The notes below the pieces were generated by a model that was not told the DNA's origin, did no database searches, and worked only from the letters and a program-made list of their open reading frames with translations. A stretch of 64,000 nt of DNA from Ryuthela nishihirai (taxonomy: Eukaryota; Arthropoda; Arachnida; Araneae; Heptathelidae): positions 49,980,691 through 50,044,690 of the forward strand of contig JAWZYU010000025.1 in the NCBI GenBank assembly GCA_038380435.1. Direction: 5' to 3'. Of the stretch, positions 19,199-29,682 are shown piece by piece. Positions within the stretch are counted from its first letter, which is position 1. Each line of letters begins with the position of its first letter. A program made the translations under genes and the position numbers.

Positions 19199-19960
19199 TC
19201 GTGAGTACTGATCGGTAAATAAACGAACAAGCGAACGGGATTACTCCTATATCGCCTCAAGTCACGTGGAAAGGAAAACGGCTCATCCCAGCGAGTCTAA
19301 AGTTACACCTGGGCGTGTCCATGTAGTAGAGAGGCTAACCCTAACTCCACACAGTGATTTCACCACGCGGTAATTAATTAGAGGGCCTGGACCCGATGCA
19401 GGTTTGGGACGACGCCTACCAGCACGCGCGCGTGCTTCGGGAGATTACAGGGCGCTGATGGGACGCGTTAACACGTGCCTCGGCACACCTTAATTAAGTT
19501 GGAGAAATAATAATACTGACGAGGAAGAACGGTCAGCATTTCTCGTCTCTACCCCAATCATATGAGTTATGGGCGGTGCTGGCTGTTTCCTGTCCGATCA
19601 GAAATCTCCTCTGAATTTTATGCTCTCCTTTTTTTAGAGTGCGAGACGAGTTAGGTGTGAGGGCATTCACGTGAACTTAGGAGAGACACATGAATTTCGC
19701 CTCAGGTTCATCGATGTGGGCACAGATGTTTCGGAACAGCCCTTTGCCGATAGCAATCAGTTGATACATTGATGGCGGCTCTATTAGCAATACAAACTCC
19801 ACCTCTTTGCATTAGTCATTGTTAAGTGCGTGAGCGCGCTACACATCAGATGCTCGAGAGTAGACGCTGCGTCGTTCTGTCGAAGATGGCGGCGGCGGTG
19901 ATTTCGGTGTTAGTAATAGATTAGTGATTTATCCCATGATGTACACTACGTTCCAATGGT
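19199..19960 (+). promoter_or_regulatory. CpG-enriched stretch, possible promoter or first exon
   Basis: GC and CpG density rise (ACGCGCGCGTGC near 19430; GTGCGTGAGCGCGC near 19830). At 19882-19892 AAGATGGCGGC is an exact match to the YY1-type initiator motif seen at metazoan promoters, where it can also hold the start codon; the frame from this ATG runs M-A-A-A-V-I-S-V and stops after 12 codons. No confident donor follows. Inference only. Confidence 0.35.
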
Positions 19961-19966
19961 AATGAG

Positions 19967-20345
19967 TTGGATTGTTTTACCTCTAAGTGACACTATTTTG
20001 CATACAATGAACTAACTGGCAAGGTCACAAGGACCCCTTAGGGTTAGAGGAGGTCGGGGGATCCAAAGAGACAGATGGAAACCTCCCATCAAGGCCATTC
20101 AGTGAATTCTTAATGTGCACAAAACGCAGCACACACTAAAACTCAAGGTATGGTTCTCCTGCACACGGTAACAGATTCGAATAGCACCTGGGCCAGTGTT
20201 CAGATTTATCTCAACTAAGCTTCCACATCAGTGAGAAAAGACTCTGAACAGTCAGTCTGAACCTCAGTCAGAAAGGGGATGTCGATGAGCTTCTAAAGGC
20301 CGCCATCCGTCGGATGGGGCTTTAAACCGTAGCCAGTGTGCAGAA
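19967..20345. mobile_element. Two diverged SINE1 pieces in opposite orientation
   Basis: 19967 to about 20140 is antisense SINE1 (TTGTTTTACCTCTAAG, GGTCACAAGGACCCC); about 20170-20345 is sense SINE1 (TTCGAATAGCACCTGGG, GGCCGCCATCCGTCGGATGG). Likely one element inserted into or recombined with another long ago. Confidence 0.65.
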
Positions 20346-20350
20346 TGGGT

Positions 20351-20665
20351 TGCAGGTTGTTTAACCTTTGAGCGGCACTTTTGTGCGCACAACAAGTAAC
20401 CAGGTCACAAGAACCCCAAGGTCTCAGTCAGTGGAAGCTTAGGGAAGGTTTTAGTATACAGATGGAAGTCTCACGTCAAAGTTATCAATGTACTTTAATG
20501 TCCATAGGTGATAATACTCCCGCAGAAGGATACCACGGCCTAATTCTCTTTCTAACCGATGTGTGGGTGAAAATATATAGAATATATATAGAAATATCAG
20601 TTCAAACATAGCTGAAACTCTAACTTCGGAACTGCAGATTATCAACCCTACCAACACCTGCTATA
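20351..20665 (-). mobile_element. SINE1, old antisense copy
   Basis: From GGTTGTTTAACCTTTGAGCGG to a decayed head (CTTCGGAACTGCAGATTATC), with a foreign AT-rich insert (TATATAGAATATATATAG) near 20575. Confidence 0.75.
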
Positions 20666-21020
20666 AGAGAAAAGCCCTACAACTAAATTATGACGTCACA
20701 TTCATAGTCCCAAAAATCTAGGCACTTCTTATATAATTATTATTTTCTGTTTTTATTACTGATGAATTTTAACACTAATGGTCATACTAATGTTAATCTA
20801 TAAATACACCTTTTTTTAGAATGAAAACTATTCCTATTGTTTAGCATTAACATAACGATAAAACGTAGGAATAATGTTTTTTGAAATAATGTATACTTAT
20901 AAATATGAATTAGTTTAAATGTACACCAATAATAATAATAGAAATAAATGTACAAGGAATGTCCAGACTTTGAAACCACCTATGCTTATTTCATAACTTA
21001 GTTGTACCGCCTTCTCTTAT
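20666..21020. other. AT-rich, nothing recognised
   Basis: No feature recognised. Confidence 0.6.
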
Positions 21021-21023
21021 TAT

Positions 21024-21793
21024 TGGGCTGTTTTACCTTTGAGCGACACTTTTTTCACACAATGGGCTAAATGGTCAGGTCACAAGGAATCCAAGGGCTC
21101 ATAGAAGGTTGGGGGAGGGCTTTTTTTTTGTTGTTTTACCTCTGAGCGGCACTTTTTTGCACACCATGGGCTAAATGGCCAGGTCACATGGACCCCGAAG
21201 ACTCAGAGAAGGTTGGGGGAGGAGACCCACTGGAACAGCTGTTGGGAGACAGATGGTAACCTCCCGTCAAGGCCATCCAGCGTGTTCTTTAACGTGCACA
21301 GGGTATGGCTCTCCCGCACAGGGGACCACGGCTTAACGTCCCATCCGACGGACGGCGGCCTTTCCAAGCCCATCGGTGTCCCCTACTGACCGTGGGCGGG
21401 GAATTTTGCGGAGATAAATCTCAACGCTGACCTAGCTGGGACTCGAACCTGGGAACTACAGATTACGAGCCTGGCTCGCTACCGACTGAGCCACCCCCGC
21501 CCCTGGGGGGAGGGCACCCACTGGACAGCTGTTAAGAGACCGCATCAAGGCCATTCAGAGTGTTCTTTAATTTGCTTAGGGTATGGCTCTCCTGCACATG
21601 GGGCCACGGCTTAACGTCCCATCCGACGGACAGCGGCCTTTCTAAGCCTATCGGTGTCCTCTACTGACAGAGGACAGGATGGAGAATTTTGTAGAGATAA
21701 ATCTCAACGCTGGCCCAGGCGGAACTCGAACCTGGGAATAACTGTAGATTACCAAGTCTGGAGAACTACCGCCTGAGCCATCCCGACTCCCCT
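21024..21793 (-). mobile_element. SINE1, older copy split by a younger one
   Basis: Antisense body begins 21024 (GGGCTGTTTTACCTTTGAG), stops at GGGGGAGGGC (21120) and resumes at 21506 with the same ten bases, continuing to the head (CCGCCTGAGCCATCC). Together the two halves give an almost full-length element. Confidence 0.92.
21121..21505 (-). mobile_element. SINE1 inserted in SINE1
   Basis: Near-consensus antisense copy with complete head. TSD GGGGGAGGGC at 21111-21120 and 21506-21515. A T-run replaces the usual pentamer tail junction. Host and insert share orientation. Confidence 0.94.
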
Positions 21794-21809
21794 TTTTTCT
21801 CATCAAGAG

Positions 21810-22028
21810 TACAGTCACTCAAAAAAGTATCCGAACACTATAGTTGATAACAGAATTCAGGAAAAATATCTGGCAACGATTTTTTTAGAAATTAGTGATC
21901 TGGCAACCTTCGTGTCACGTGACACGAAGGTTGCCAGATCGCTAATTTTTAAAAAAATCGTTGCCATATATTTTTTTCTGAATTTTGCAATCAATTATAG
22001 TGTTCGGATACTTTTTTGAGCGACTGTA
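21810..22028. mobile_element. Foldback MITE, full copy
   Basis: 219 bp, TA-to-TA. Left end CAGTCACTC carries one change from the consensus CAGTCGCTC; the right end is consensus. Centre GTGTCACGTGACAC intact. Confidence 0.92.
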
Positions 22029-22769
22029 CACTGTATATTTGATGACACATATCAGACGAAGTGAAACCAGAACTAGTGACTAAGTGACTAAGTTATAGAT
22101 GGAATTTGTCTAGTATTCATGACTCCGTTTACAGCATGTTGACTGGCATAATAACTTGAAAACAAAATTTGGGATATATCTCAGAATTTATTTTGTTAGG
22201 GAATCTTCATTAAAGCTTGCAGACAGACGAGAAATTGAAAACATTTGCTTCGTTCGTGTTATCTCTTATTTATGTGTCATTTCTGAAAACCAATTACTCT
22301 ATACACCAAAGATGTTCTCTAAGGTTTAGATTAAGTTCCATAGGATGCTTGATTCATATTCCTTTGCTAAAATTCTACTTTTATTTCTTAAATGAGCTCT
22401 GAAAGCCTTTGAATCAATAACTGACTTTACAACAAAATTACGAATCGTATGTTTGGTTGCTCTATAAGAGATAATATGCGACAATTTAATGAGACTGCAT
22501 ATTTTAGTGTTGTTTTTGTAAAGTATCGTTAAGTTTGACAACGGTTTGAATGCTTCCTCAGACCTCAGAGAGATATTATACTTGAAATAAATCAGGAATG
22601 TCTGTGCTTGAGAGCAGAATAATTATAAGGCTAATGTAAGAATAAAATACGGGATATGCCAAACTGAATGCATATATTAAAAGAGACTGAAAGGGATAAG
22701 CTTTCAGGTGCGTCGCAACGGCAAAACTAGATAGGGGAGAAAAGAAGGGGCGAAACTGAGGCAATTTGT
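22029..22769. other. AT-rich, nothing recognised
   Basis: No protein-like frame above chance and no shared repeat found. Confidence 0.55.
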
Positions 22770-22960
22770 AACTGAAATATGGCTGTTGTTTTACCTCTAA
22801 ATAGCCAGGTTACAAGTACCCTAAAGAAATCACTAATCCCCACCTTACTATCGGTGAAAAAAAGCCGTTCGTCGGATGGAACCTTAAGTCGTGGTCCCTC
22901 CTTCAAGAGATATATTCCTTACCACTTAAAGAACATGGTGAATGACTTGACAGAAGACTT
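22770..22960. mobile_element. Scrambled SINE1 pieces
   Basis: TTGTTTTACCTCTAAATAGCCAGGTTACAAG is an antisense piece with a large deletion, joined near 22840 to sense pieces (GTTCGTCGGATGGAACC, ACTTAAAGAACATGGTGAATG). Confidence 0.55.
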
Positions 22961-23272
22961 GTATCTACATATTTCAAAATAGCTGGTCCAGTAGTTTTTT
23001 TCAATTTTCCTCTTGCTCCACTGTCTAGATATGGTGTAACAGTACTTGAAATTTGAATGCACATGTATATATATACATTCAATTTTATATATACCATATT
23101 TCTTCTTATATTAGCCTAAAAATTGTTCTGTTCTGCAGCACAGACATTCCTGATATTATCCTCAATAAATGCGGAACTTTCGGAACATCATATTTTCAGC
23201 CTAGCGCGCTACAGACTTAATAGTGAAGTAGTTGTCTTTCTTGATGGTACAGCTAAGTTGTAACTGTGCAGT

Positions 23273-23394
23273 CTATGAGACTGTGCAGTTGACGCTTTGA
23301 GAGTTCTGATAGACCAATCAATGATCTACGAATCACTTTTCAATCCACCAATGATCTATGAGACTGCCAAAATGTGAACTGCGCAGTCTCATAG
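23273..23394. repeat. 18-bp inverted repeat, ~86-bp spacer
   Basis: CTATGAGACTGTGCAGTT (23273-23290) is inverted at 23377-23394 with one mismatch. The spacer contains ATGATCTACGA and ATGATCTATGAGACTG, another partial copy of the arm. Possibly a small foldback element. Confidence 0.7.
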
Positions 23395-23446
23395 TCTCGT
23401 TATTGTTTTGCAGCTGTCACTAAAGTTACGTCACTGATGAAATAAG

Positions 23447-23530
23447 TACAGTCGCTCAAATAAATATCCGAACACTATGGTTGAATTCTGTAATCAACCA
23501 TAGTACTCGGATATTTTTTGAGCGACTGTA
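23447..23530. mobile_element. 84-bp minimal deletion derivative of the MITE
   Basis: Only the terminal ~40 bp of each arm remain (CAGTCGCTCAAATAAATATC ... GAGCGACTG), joined at GTTGAATTCTG; TA at both ends. The centre with CACGTG is gone. Confidence 0.93.
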
Positions 23531-23607
23531 CACAGAACTAGAAGAATAACATCTTACCTCTGGCGAAAAGGTGATGATGCTCTCTTCCAAAGAGAATTAA
23601 TTTTAGT

Positions 23608-24010
23608 GATACCTTAACTGGCATAGCCGTCCCGTGGCCGAGTGGTTAGCACGCTTGGCTACTGATCTAAGAGACCTGGGTTCGAGCCCCGGATTAGGCA
23701 TGGATGTGTGTGTCGTTTTTCTGCTGAGGTCCTGCCATCCTCTCAGATCTCCTACTGTGGCATATAAACTGACAGGCTCCTGTCAGACCTCTGTGGCAAG
23801 CAACTGCTTGAGGGGGTATTTATTTATTTATTATTATTAACTGGCATAGTGGTTAAGCAGCTAGCGACTGTTCCAGCAAGGTAAACTTGTTGTGTTAGCT
23901 CTAACTGAGATAGTGATTTCGGTCTTAGTTGGGCATGCCCTTGTATGGGAAGGCTTGTAAAAGCTAGGAGTAGCTTCTAGGATTCTTCTCTGTCCTAAAC
24001 GCTTGCAAAT
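23608..24010 (+). mobile_element. SINE3-like element, split by SINE2
   Basis: Second copy of the family at 14398: CTTAACTGGCATAG, then after the SINE2 TTAACTGGCATAGTGGTTAAG, CTAGCGACTGTTCCAGCAAGG, GTTAGCTCTAACTGAGA, TTAGTTGGGCATGCCC and AAAGCTAGGAGTAG. Confidence 0.75.
23627..23836 (+). mobile_element. SINE2, full-length, inserted in SINE3
   Basis: Consensus head (CCGTCCCGTGGCCGAG) to ATTT tail. Perfect 13-bp TSD TTAACTGGCATAG at 23614-23626 and 23837-23849, lying inside SINE3. Confidence 0.96.
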
Positions 24011-24054
24011 TAAAAAAGTTTCCGCCTGTAGCACCCTCTAACAGTGAAAGTACA

Positions 24055-24140
24055 AGCAGTCCCTGTTTAATGCGAGAGATGCTTTCCAGGAAGATGCACG
24101 TTGAACGGGGTTATGTTTTTTGTATATTTTTCATGCTTTT
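24055..24140 (+). mobile_element. Possible Tigger/pogo-type terminus
   Basis: CAGTCCCTGTTTAATGCGAG and the following GCACGTTGAACGGGG resemble pogo/Tigger-superfamily termini (CAG-T-CCCC..., then alternating GCGnT motifs) and, loosely, the inverted end at 60496. No matching right end was found. 24141-24692 holds nothing else recognised. Confidence 0.3.
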
Positions 24141-24693
24141 TTTTATTAGTATTATAGTGAATATTTTATTTTAACAAAAACAACTAAAATTCACAGTTTT
24201 TGTTAAAAGTTGCATAAATAATAGCATTAAAGTGTGCAGTTATGATGAATTATTTAATATTAAAATATATTTCTTAATAAGGAAATAACTTATACTTATT
24301 TATTTTGATTGTCTCCGTTTTGTGCGCAATTTTTTTGTAACATTCTCTCCTAGAAAAAATAAATGCCACCCATAACTAATGTTATTAATCATGTAAGAAA
24401 TTAACTGGATTATTTTTTGTGGGATTCACGTCAAGAAAAATATTTACCAACGGAATCACATGAAACGGGAAGTTGAGGTGATGCCTGTTCGATGAGCTAT
24501 TCAGAATTATGACTGTAATTTCTCTAAAAATTGTCAGTCATAACAATTCCGATACATCAAATATTTATTCATATTTATCTATAAACACGAGTTGAAGATT
24601 TTTAAAGACATTGTAGTAAAAAAAAAAGAAGAAAAGAAACCAAAGCATAGCGAATCTGCGTTAAATATGGGTTACATGTAGTAATATATTATT

Positions 24694-25075
24694 GGGGCGG
24701 GGGTGGCTCAGTCGGTAGCGCGCCAGACTCGTAATCTGTAGTTCCCAGGTTCGAGTCCCAGCTGGGTCAGCGTTGAGATTAATCTCCGCAAAATTCCCCG
24801 CCCTGCCCACGGTCAGTAGGGGACACCGATGGGCTTGGAAAGGCCGCCGTCCGTCGGATGGGACGTTAAGCCGTGACCCCGTGTGTGGGAGAGCCATACC
24901 TGTGCACGTTAAAGAACACGCTGGATGGCCTTGACGGGAGGCTACCATCTGTCTCCTAACAGCTGTTCCAGTGGGTCCCCTCCCCCAATCTTCTCTGAGC
25001 CTTCGGGGTCCATGTGACCTGGCCATTTAGCCCATGGTGTGCAAAAAAGTGCCGCTCAGAGGTAAAACAACCCAA
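24694..25075 (+). mobile_element. SINE1, full-length young copy
   Basis: Consensus head to tail. Flanks ATATATTATTG and ACATATTATTA suggest a degraded TSD. Confidence 0.93.
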
Positions 25076-25204
25076 CAACCCAAAGTAACATATTATTAGT
25101 ACTTAAACAACACAAGAATTTCTCGTTCATTTCCTAAAAATATATTTATAAAAAAACTATAATAATAAATATTAAAAAGATTGCGTTCTCCTGGGTGTAA
25201 AGGG

Positions 25205-25440
25205 TGAAATCATTGTTGTCGATACAAATCTCGTGATCTTCGCACTCTCCTAAAAATTTCCCATTTCGATCATAAATTGATCGTTTGCAATAGTCGTCAA
25301 AATTTGTCATTTTACCAATTTTTTCCACTTTTAGAGGGCACTATTGTAGACTATTGGTATATTATAGCAATTAGAAGATTACGAAAATGCGAATCGTAAT
25401 ATTTCACGAAAACCTATGTAACCAAAGAGAATTTTTTATT
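25205..25440 (+). repeat. Dispersed family F3, copy 1
   Basis: TGATCGTTTGCAATAGTCG, TTTAGAGGGCACTATTG, TATTGGTATATT and AATGCGAATCGTAATATTTC recur in order at 39190-39345. Shorter echoes lie at 45640-45690 and 59090-59110. Non-coding, class unknown. Confidence 0.7.
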
Positions 25441-25537
25441 TATTTTTAAAAGCAAAAAATAAAAGTTTAATGTCTACAAACCGATAGGTAGACGACAGAG
25501 TAAAACATTAGTTCGTTTTCTTGAAAAAAAAATGAAA

Positions 25538-25650
25538 TAAATACCTCCTCAAGCAGCTGCTTGCCGCAAAGGTCTGACAGGAGCATCTCAGTTTAACACG
25601 CCATAGTATAGGAAACTGTGAGGATGGCGGGTCCTCAGCAGTTTCTTGAA
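25538..25650 (-). mobile_element. SINE2 3' fragment
   Basis: AAATAAATACCTCCTCAAGC to GAGGATGGCGGGTCCTCAGC, antisense; head absent. Confidence 0.85.
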
Positions 25651-25687
25651 AACGAGTAAAAATTTATTTATAGACAAGTCCAAGGGA

Positions 25688-25940
25688 GTTAGAAATGCAG
25701 CCGTCCAACGGATGGACGTGGGTGGTTTCGAATGCGGAACAGCCATACCCTGTGCGCGTTGAAGAACACGCTGGATGACCTTGACCATTTATCCAATGTG
25801 TACAAAGAAGTGCCGCTCAGAGATAGAACAGAAAAAACCATGTGCTGGAGAGTCATATGTGTACATGGATTTTATCTTCAATTTCCTGCACATTCGTTTA
25901 ATGAGCCATGAGCAGAAGAGGTAAATCAAACCCAACAGTT
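25688..25940 (+). mobile_element. SINE1, old truncated copy plus fragment
   Basis: GCCGTCCAACGGATGGACG to GAAGTGCCGCTCAGAGATAG with a deletion of the CTGTTCCAGTGG segment. A second scrap (GTGCTGGAGAGTCATATGTG, then AGGTAAATCAAACCCAAC) follows at 25840-25940. Confidence 0.7.
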
Positions 25941-26067
25941 TTAATTACCACAAAATAAATTAAGTACTTAAATCGATTTTTTGCCTTTGCATATTTTGCG
26001 TGCTTTTTAAAAAACAGTTCTTTAAGAATCAAAATGAAGCGAGCTGAACTCCGTATGCATACAGAAA

Positions 26068-26437
26068 TTGAGGAGAGGGTGGCTTAGTCCGTAGCGTGCC
26101 AGACTCGTAATTTTCAGTTCCCAGGTTCGAGTCCCACATGTGCCAGCGTTAAGATTTTTTTTCTTCAAACCTCCCTGCTCTCGGTCAGTAGGGGAGACCA
26201 ATGGGCTTGGAATGGCCACCGTCCGTCGAATGTAACGTTAAGTCGTGGTTTCATGTGCGGGAGAGCCATACCCTGTGCACGTTAAAGAACACATTGGATG
26301 GCCTTGACGAGAGCTCCATCTGTCTCCTAACAGCTGTCCAGTGGGTCCCCTCCTCCCATCAGTCCTCGGGGTCTTTGTGACTTGGCCATTAACCCACTGT
26401 GTGCAAAAAGATGTCACTCAGAGATAAAATAACCCAA
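26068..26437 (+). mobile_element. SINE1, moderately diverged full copy
   Basis: Head GGTGGCTTAGTCCGTAGCG with GGTTCGAGTCCC; body and tail complete (ATAAAATAACCCAA). Confidence 0.88.
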
Positions 26438-26689
26438 TGCATATGCAAATTACAATGTTGTTTTCTTTCGTAAACATTTGCTTGTTGATTTCTTTAGAAT
26501 ATTCTCTGTAGAGGAAGGGGAAATCCTTCCACCGTCGAATTTCCCATTTTCCCAGATTCCCATCTTCCCTGATAAACTCTTGATCTATCGTTGAAATGTG
26601 TTGAAACCGGGGTGGAACTAGAATAAAATAAAGTGGGGAGTAGGAAACGGTGCAATCGAGCTCGAAAGAAACCACGGGGAGGAGGGGAT

Positions 26690-26978
26690 GGTTGGGTTCG
26701 GTTGTTTTACCTCTGAGCGGCACTTTTTTGCACACCATGGGCTAAATTGCCAGGTCACATGGACCCCGAAGACTCAGAGAAGGTTAGGGGAAGGGGACCC
26801 ACTGGAACAGCTGTTGGGAGACAGATGATAGCCTCCCGTCAAGGCCATCCAGCGTGTTCTTTAACGTGCACAGGGTATGGCTCTCCCGCTCACGGAGCCA
26901 CGGCCCATCCGACGGACCGCGGCCTTTCCAAACACATCGGTGTCCCCTACTGACCGTGGGCAGGGCGGGGCATTTTGC
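26690..26978 (-). mobile_element. SINE1, 5'-truncated, with TSD
   Basis: Antisense copy that stops inside the body (GGGCATTTTGC), lacking the whole tRNA head, and is flanked by the perfect 9-bp TSD GGAGGGGAT (26681-26689, 26979-26987). Incomplete reverse transcription is the simplest cause. Confidence 0.92.
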
Positions 26979-27039
26979 GGAGGGGATAGGGGAGAAGAGA
27001 GAGACTTCCACTGCAGTGTATCATTCTCCTCCTCTTCGG

Positions 27040-27255
27040 TTTAGAGATTTTTAAAAGCTTTCGTGAAAAATGCGTGAAATATGCACAAATTTAATAACCT
27101 CTTGACTCCCGTCACCCTAACTAATATTCTCAAGAAGGTTGGGGGAGGGGTTAAAAGAAAAAAAAGGAGGGGGGGGGGGTCTTCGGTTTAATGGTTTTTA
27201 AAACATTTCATGAAAAATGCGGGAAATATGCACTAGTTTAATAATTTTTTCGCCT
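27040..27255 (+). repeat. Dispersed family F1, two tandem copies
   Basis: TTCGGTTTAGAGATTTTTAAAAG with AAAAATGCGTGAAATATGCAC at 27040-27135, and TTCGGTTTAATGGTTTTTAAAAC with AAAATGCGGGAAATATGCAC at 27180-27255, separated by a poly-G run. The segment ends near 27305 with GGGGGATGCCCCCCCC and GACCCGACCCTGG, which may be an element terminus. Confidence 0.7.
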
Positions 27256-27309
27256 ACTTACAGTTACTTCAAGTAGGGGGGATGCCCCCCCCACCTAGAC
27301 CCGACCCTG

Positions 27310-27849
27310 GTTTAAACCACCAATTCATAAAACGCCTCCGTTGGAAACCATTTCTGTAGTGTTGAGGTAAATTATGAAAACAATATTAAAATGAATGTGA
27401 GGAACAGATTCTACCACAGCCCCCATTCGAGAGAGGTCAGCTCGCCATTTCTTACATGGACCTGCCAAAAACAACGAGACAATGGCCATTGTTCGACATT
27501 CTTTCTAGAAACTTTGAAGAAAAACAAGTTGATTAACGATTAGTTGTTCAAGTAGATCCATATTCTGTGACAACAACATGAGCGACGCAAGATCAACTTT
27601 GGCTTCATTATTTGACCTTTGACCTCCTGCAGAGGAACAGATCATATGACGAAAGTAAGGAAATACCTGCTCAAGAAACTTATCTTCGCCTCGCCCTCAC
27701 GGATGAGTGGAGACAGTCAAGTTCCGGTTAGCAAAATATTTTGTCTCTAGGATAGTATCCTGCCTGGGTCGGTGTAGCTCAGATACGAGGTGGTATATTT
27801 ACGGGCAGTTGTATGATCTCATATGCAACACCTGAATGAAAGGTCGAAT
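27310..27849. other. No recognised feature
   Basis: Moderate GC, no protein-like frame, no shared repeat seen. Confidence 0.55.
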
Positions 27850-28520
27850 TAATGTATATGTTACCGCTAAAGTGCAGAAATCAGTTATTCTACAGATTAT
27901 CTAGGTATTGTGCAGATTAACTAGGGTGATCCGCTAACGTGCGGAAAATTGTTTCATTTCTCAAATTACCTAGGTAATCTGCAAATTACCTGGATAATCT
28001 GCACATTACCTACTAGGCACTCGTTAAAGTGAAAATAAGATCTTTGCTGGAACAACAGGAACGTTTCTGTACGCTTAAATTAACATAATGTTATTTATCT
28101 AGTGTCCGAGAGTAGAGTTGAAACCAGGGTCATCCCTCTGTCAACATGAATCAGTCGTCCGAATTATAAAAAACGCCCTAAAATGAGCAGGCCAAGTGAG
28201 AACGAATCATTTTAGTGATTCGTTATCAAGAATGAATCACTTTACCGATTCGTTCTCACTTGGCCTCCGCTCATCCGGGGCGTTTTTTATAATGCGGACG
28301 AGTGAATCACGTGACACGAAGATTCATATTCAAGAGATTCACCACTATGAGAGAAACAAACTTTTGAACTTTAACGATACGGAAGCCGTTAATGTGCACA
28401 TTACCTAGGTAAAATGCGGAAAACTCTTGATTCCGCACGTTAACGGAGCAAATCAGTTAATCTGCAGATTAGCTAGGTAATGTGCACATTAACGGCTTTC
28501 GAGCTTTAGCGGATATACAT
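27850..28520. mobile_element. TIR element with ATTACCTAGGTAAT modules
   Basis: Ends are inverted: AATGTATATGTTACCGCTAAAG on the left and CTTTAGCGGATATACAT on the right (27864-27872 pairs perfectly with 28504-28512). Near the right end is a 28-bp inverted repeat (28385-28412 and 28469-28496; GCCGTTAATGTGCACATT) with one mismatch. Related ACCTAGGTAAT and TGCGGAAA modules recur near the left end at 27890-28010. No coding capacity; a foldback DNA element is likely. Confidence 0.65.
28156..28300. mobile_element. 145-bp foldback MITE nested in the TIR element
   Basis: 24-bp termini CGTCCG(A/C)ATTATAAAAAAC are inverted with two mismatches. Inner arms GGCCAAGTGAGAACGAATC (from 28190) and its complement (to 28265) are also inverted, and the centre repeats GTGATTCG / CGAATCAC motifs. 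GAATCA lies just outside both ends (28148-28153 and 28304-28309). Confidence 0.85.
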
Positions 28521-28687
28521 AAATCTTTCTTATAGATATGTAAAGCTAAGAAACTTTATGCTACGTTTCTAATGAGAGATAAAAAAAATTGTGCAGCATA
28601 ATTTATTCAAACAAAATCAGTGCATTTATGCAGTTCAAAACTCGGACAGATTTAAGTTTCTTTTCTTAATGGAACGAATAGTATGCA

Positions 28688-28993
28688 CAGGGACGTAGCA
28701 AAGAAACTATTGTTTGGGGGGGGGGGGGGGAGATCGAAAATTTCCCAACTCAGAAATCAAATTTTACCGACTGAGAAAATAAGATTTAGTTCCGGGGGGC
28801 TCCACAAGATTTTGTCAAGTTGCCTCGATTTTCACAACTTCCCTTAAGTTTACAAAATAAAATCCCAATTTTTGCAACTCAGCTGGATTTTATTTCCGAT
28901 TCGCTTTGAATTTGCCACCTTCCTAGATTTTGGCAACTCCGATTTCCTTTCGGGGAAGCCCCCCCCCCCAGCCTCTCCATAGCTATACCCCTG
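28688..28993. mobile_element. Oligo-G/oligo-C bounded non-coding element
   Basis: Starts CAGGGACGTAGC, then a run of ~18 G; ends with a run of C, then CATAGCTATACCCCTG. The ends are imperfect inverted repeats (CAGGG..GTAGC). The interior is a degenerate series of GATTTTGCCAACT-like words. 44200-45262 has the same vocabulary and a similar terminus, so the two look like one family. Confidence 0.55.
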
Positions 28994-29282
28994 AATACAC
29001 AGCTCACACGAAACTTAATGGAATCTACGTTGGCCATATTGCAGTACAGTTTAAGGAAAATGCATAAACTCAGAATTTGCGTGCATTTAGAGAACCGCTA
29101 TCAACGCTATATAACGAAGCAATCAGTTCGAACAAAGAACGGGTATTTATATATATAGGATAATTTCCTTGAAGGAAAGGCCACAAATTTGGTAGGTTTC
29201 CGGGTCCTTGGCTTTTTACATATTTTGGTTTTTTCCTTCTTCTTTCTTTGTTTGAGTTCTTTTACTACTTTATTATCAGGAT

Positions 29283-29666
29283 TGGATTGTTTTATCTCTG
29301 AGCGGCACTTTTTTGCACACCATGGGCTAAATGTCCAGGTCACATGGACCCCGAAGGCTCAGAGAAGGTTGGGGGAGGGGACCCACTGGAACAGCTGTTC
29401 TGAGACAGATGGTAGCCTCCCGTCAAGGCCATCCAGCGTGTTCTTTAACGTGCACAGGGTATGGCTCTCCCGCACACGGGGCCACGGCTTAACGTCCCAT
29501 CCGACGGACGGCGGCCTTTTCAAGCCCATCGGTGTCCCCTACTGACCGTGGGCAGGGCGGGGAGTTTTGCGGAGATAAATATCAACGCTGACCCAGCTGG
29601 GACTCGAATCTGGGAACTACAGATTACGATCCTGGCGCGCTACCGACTGAGCCACCCCCGCCCCCC
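29283..29666 (-). mobile_element. SINE1, full-length, 16-bp perfect TSD
   Basis: Near-consensus antisense copy. TSD ACTTTATTATCAGGAT at 29267-29282 and 29667-29682, the longest in the window, implying a very recent insertion. Confidence 0.97.
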
Positions 29667-29682
29667 ACTTTATTATCAGGAT

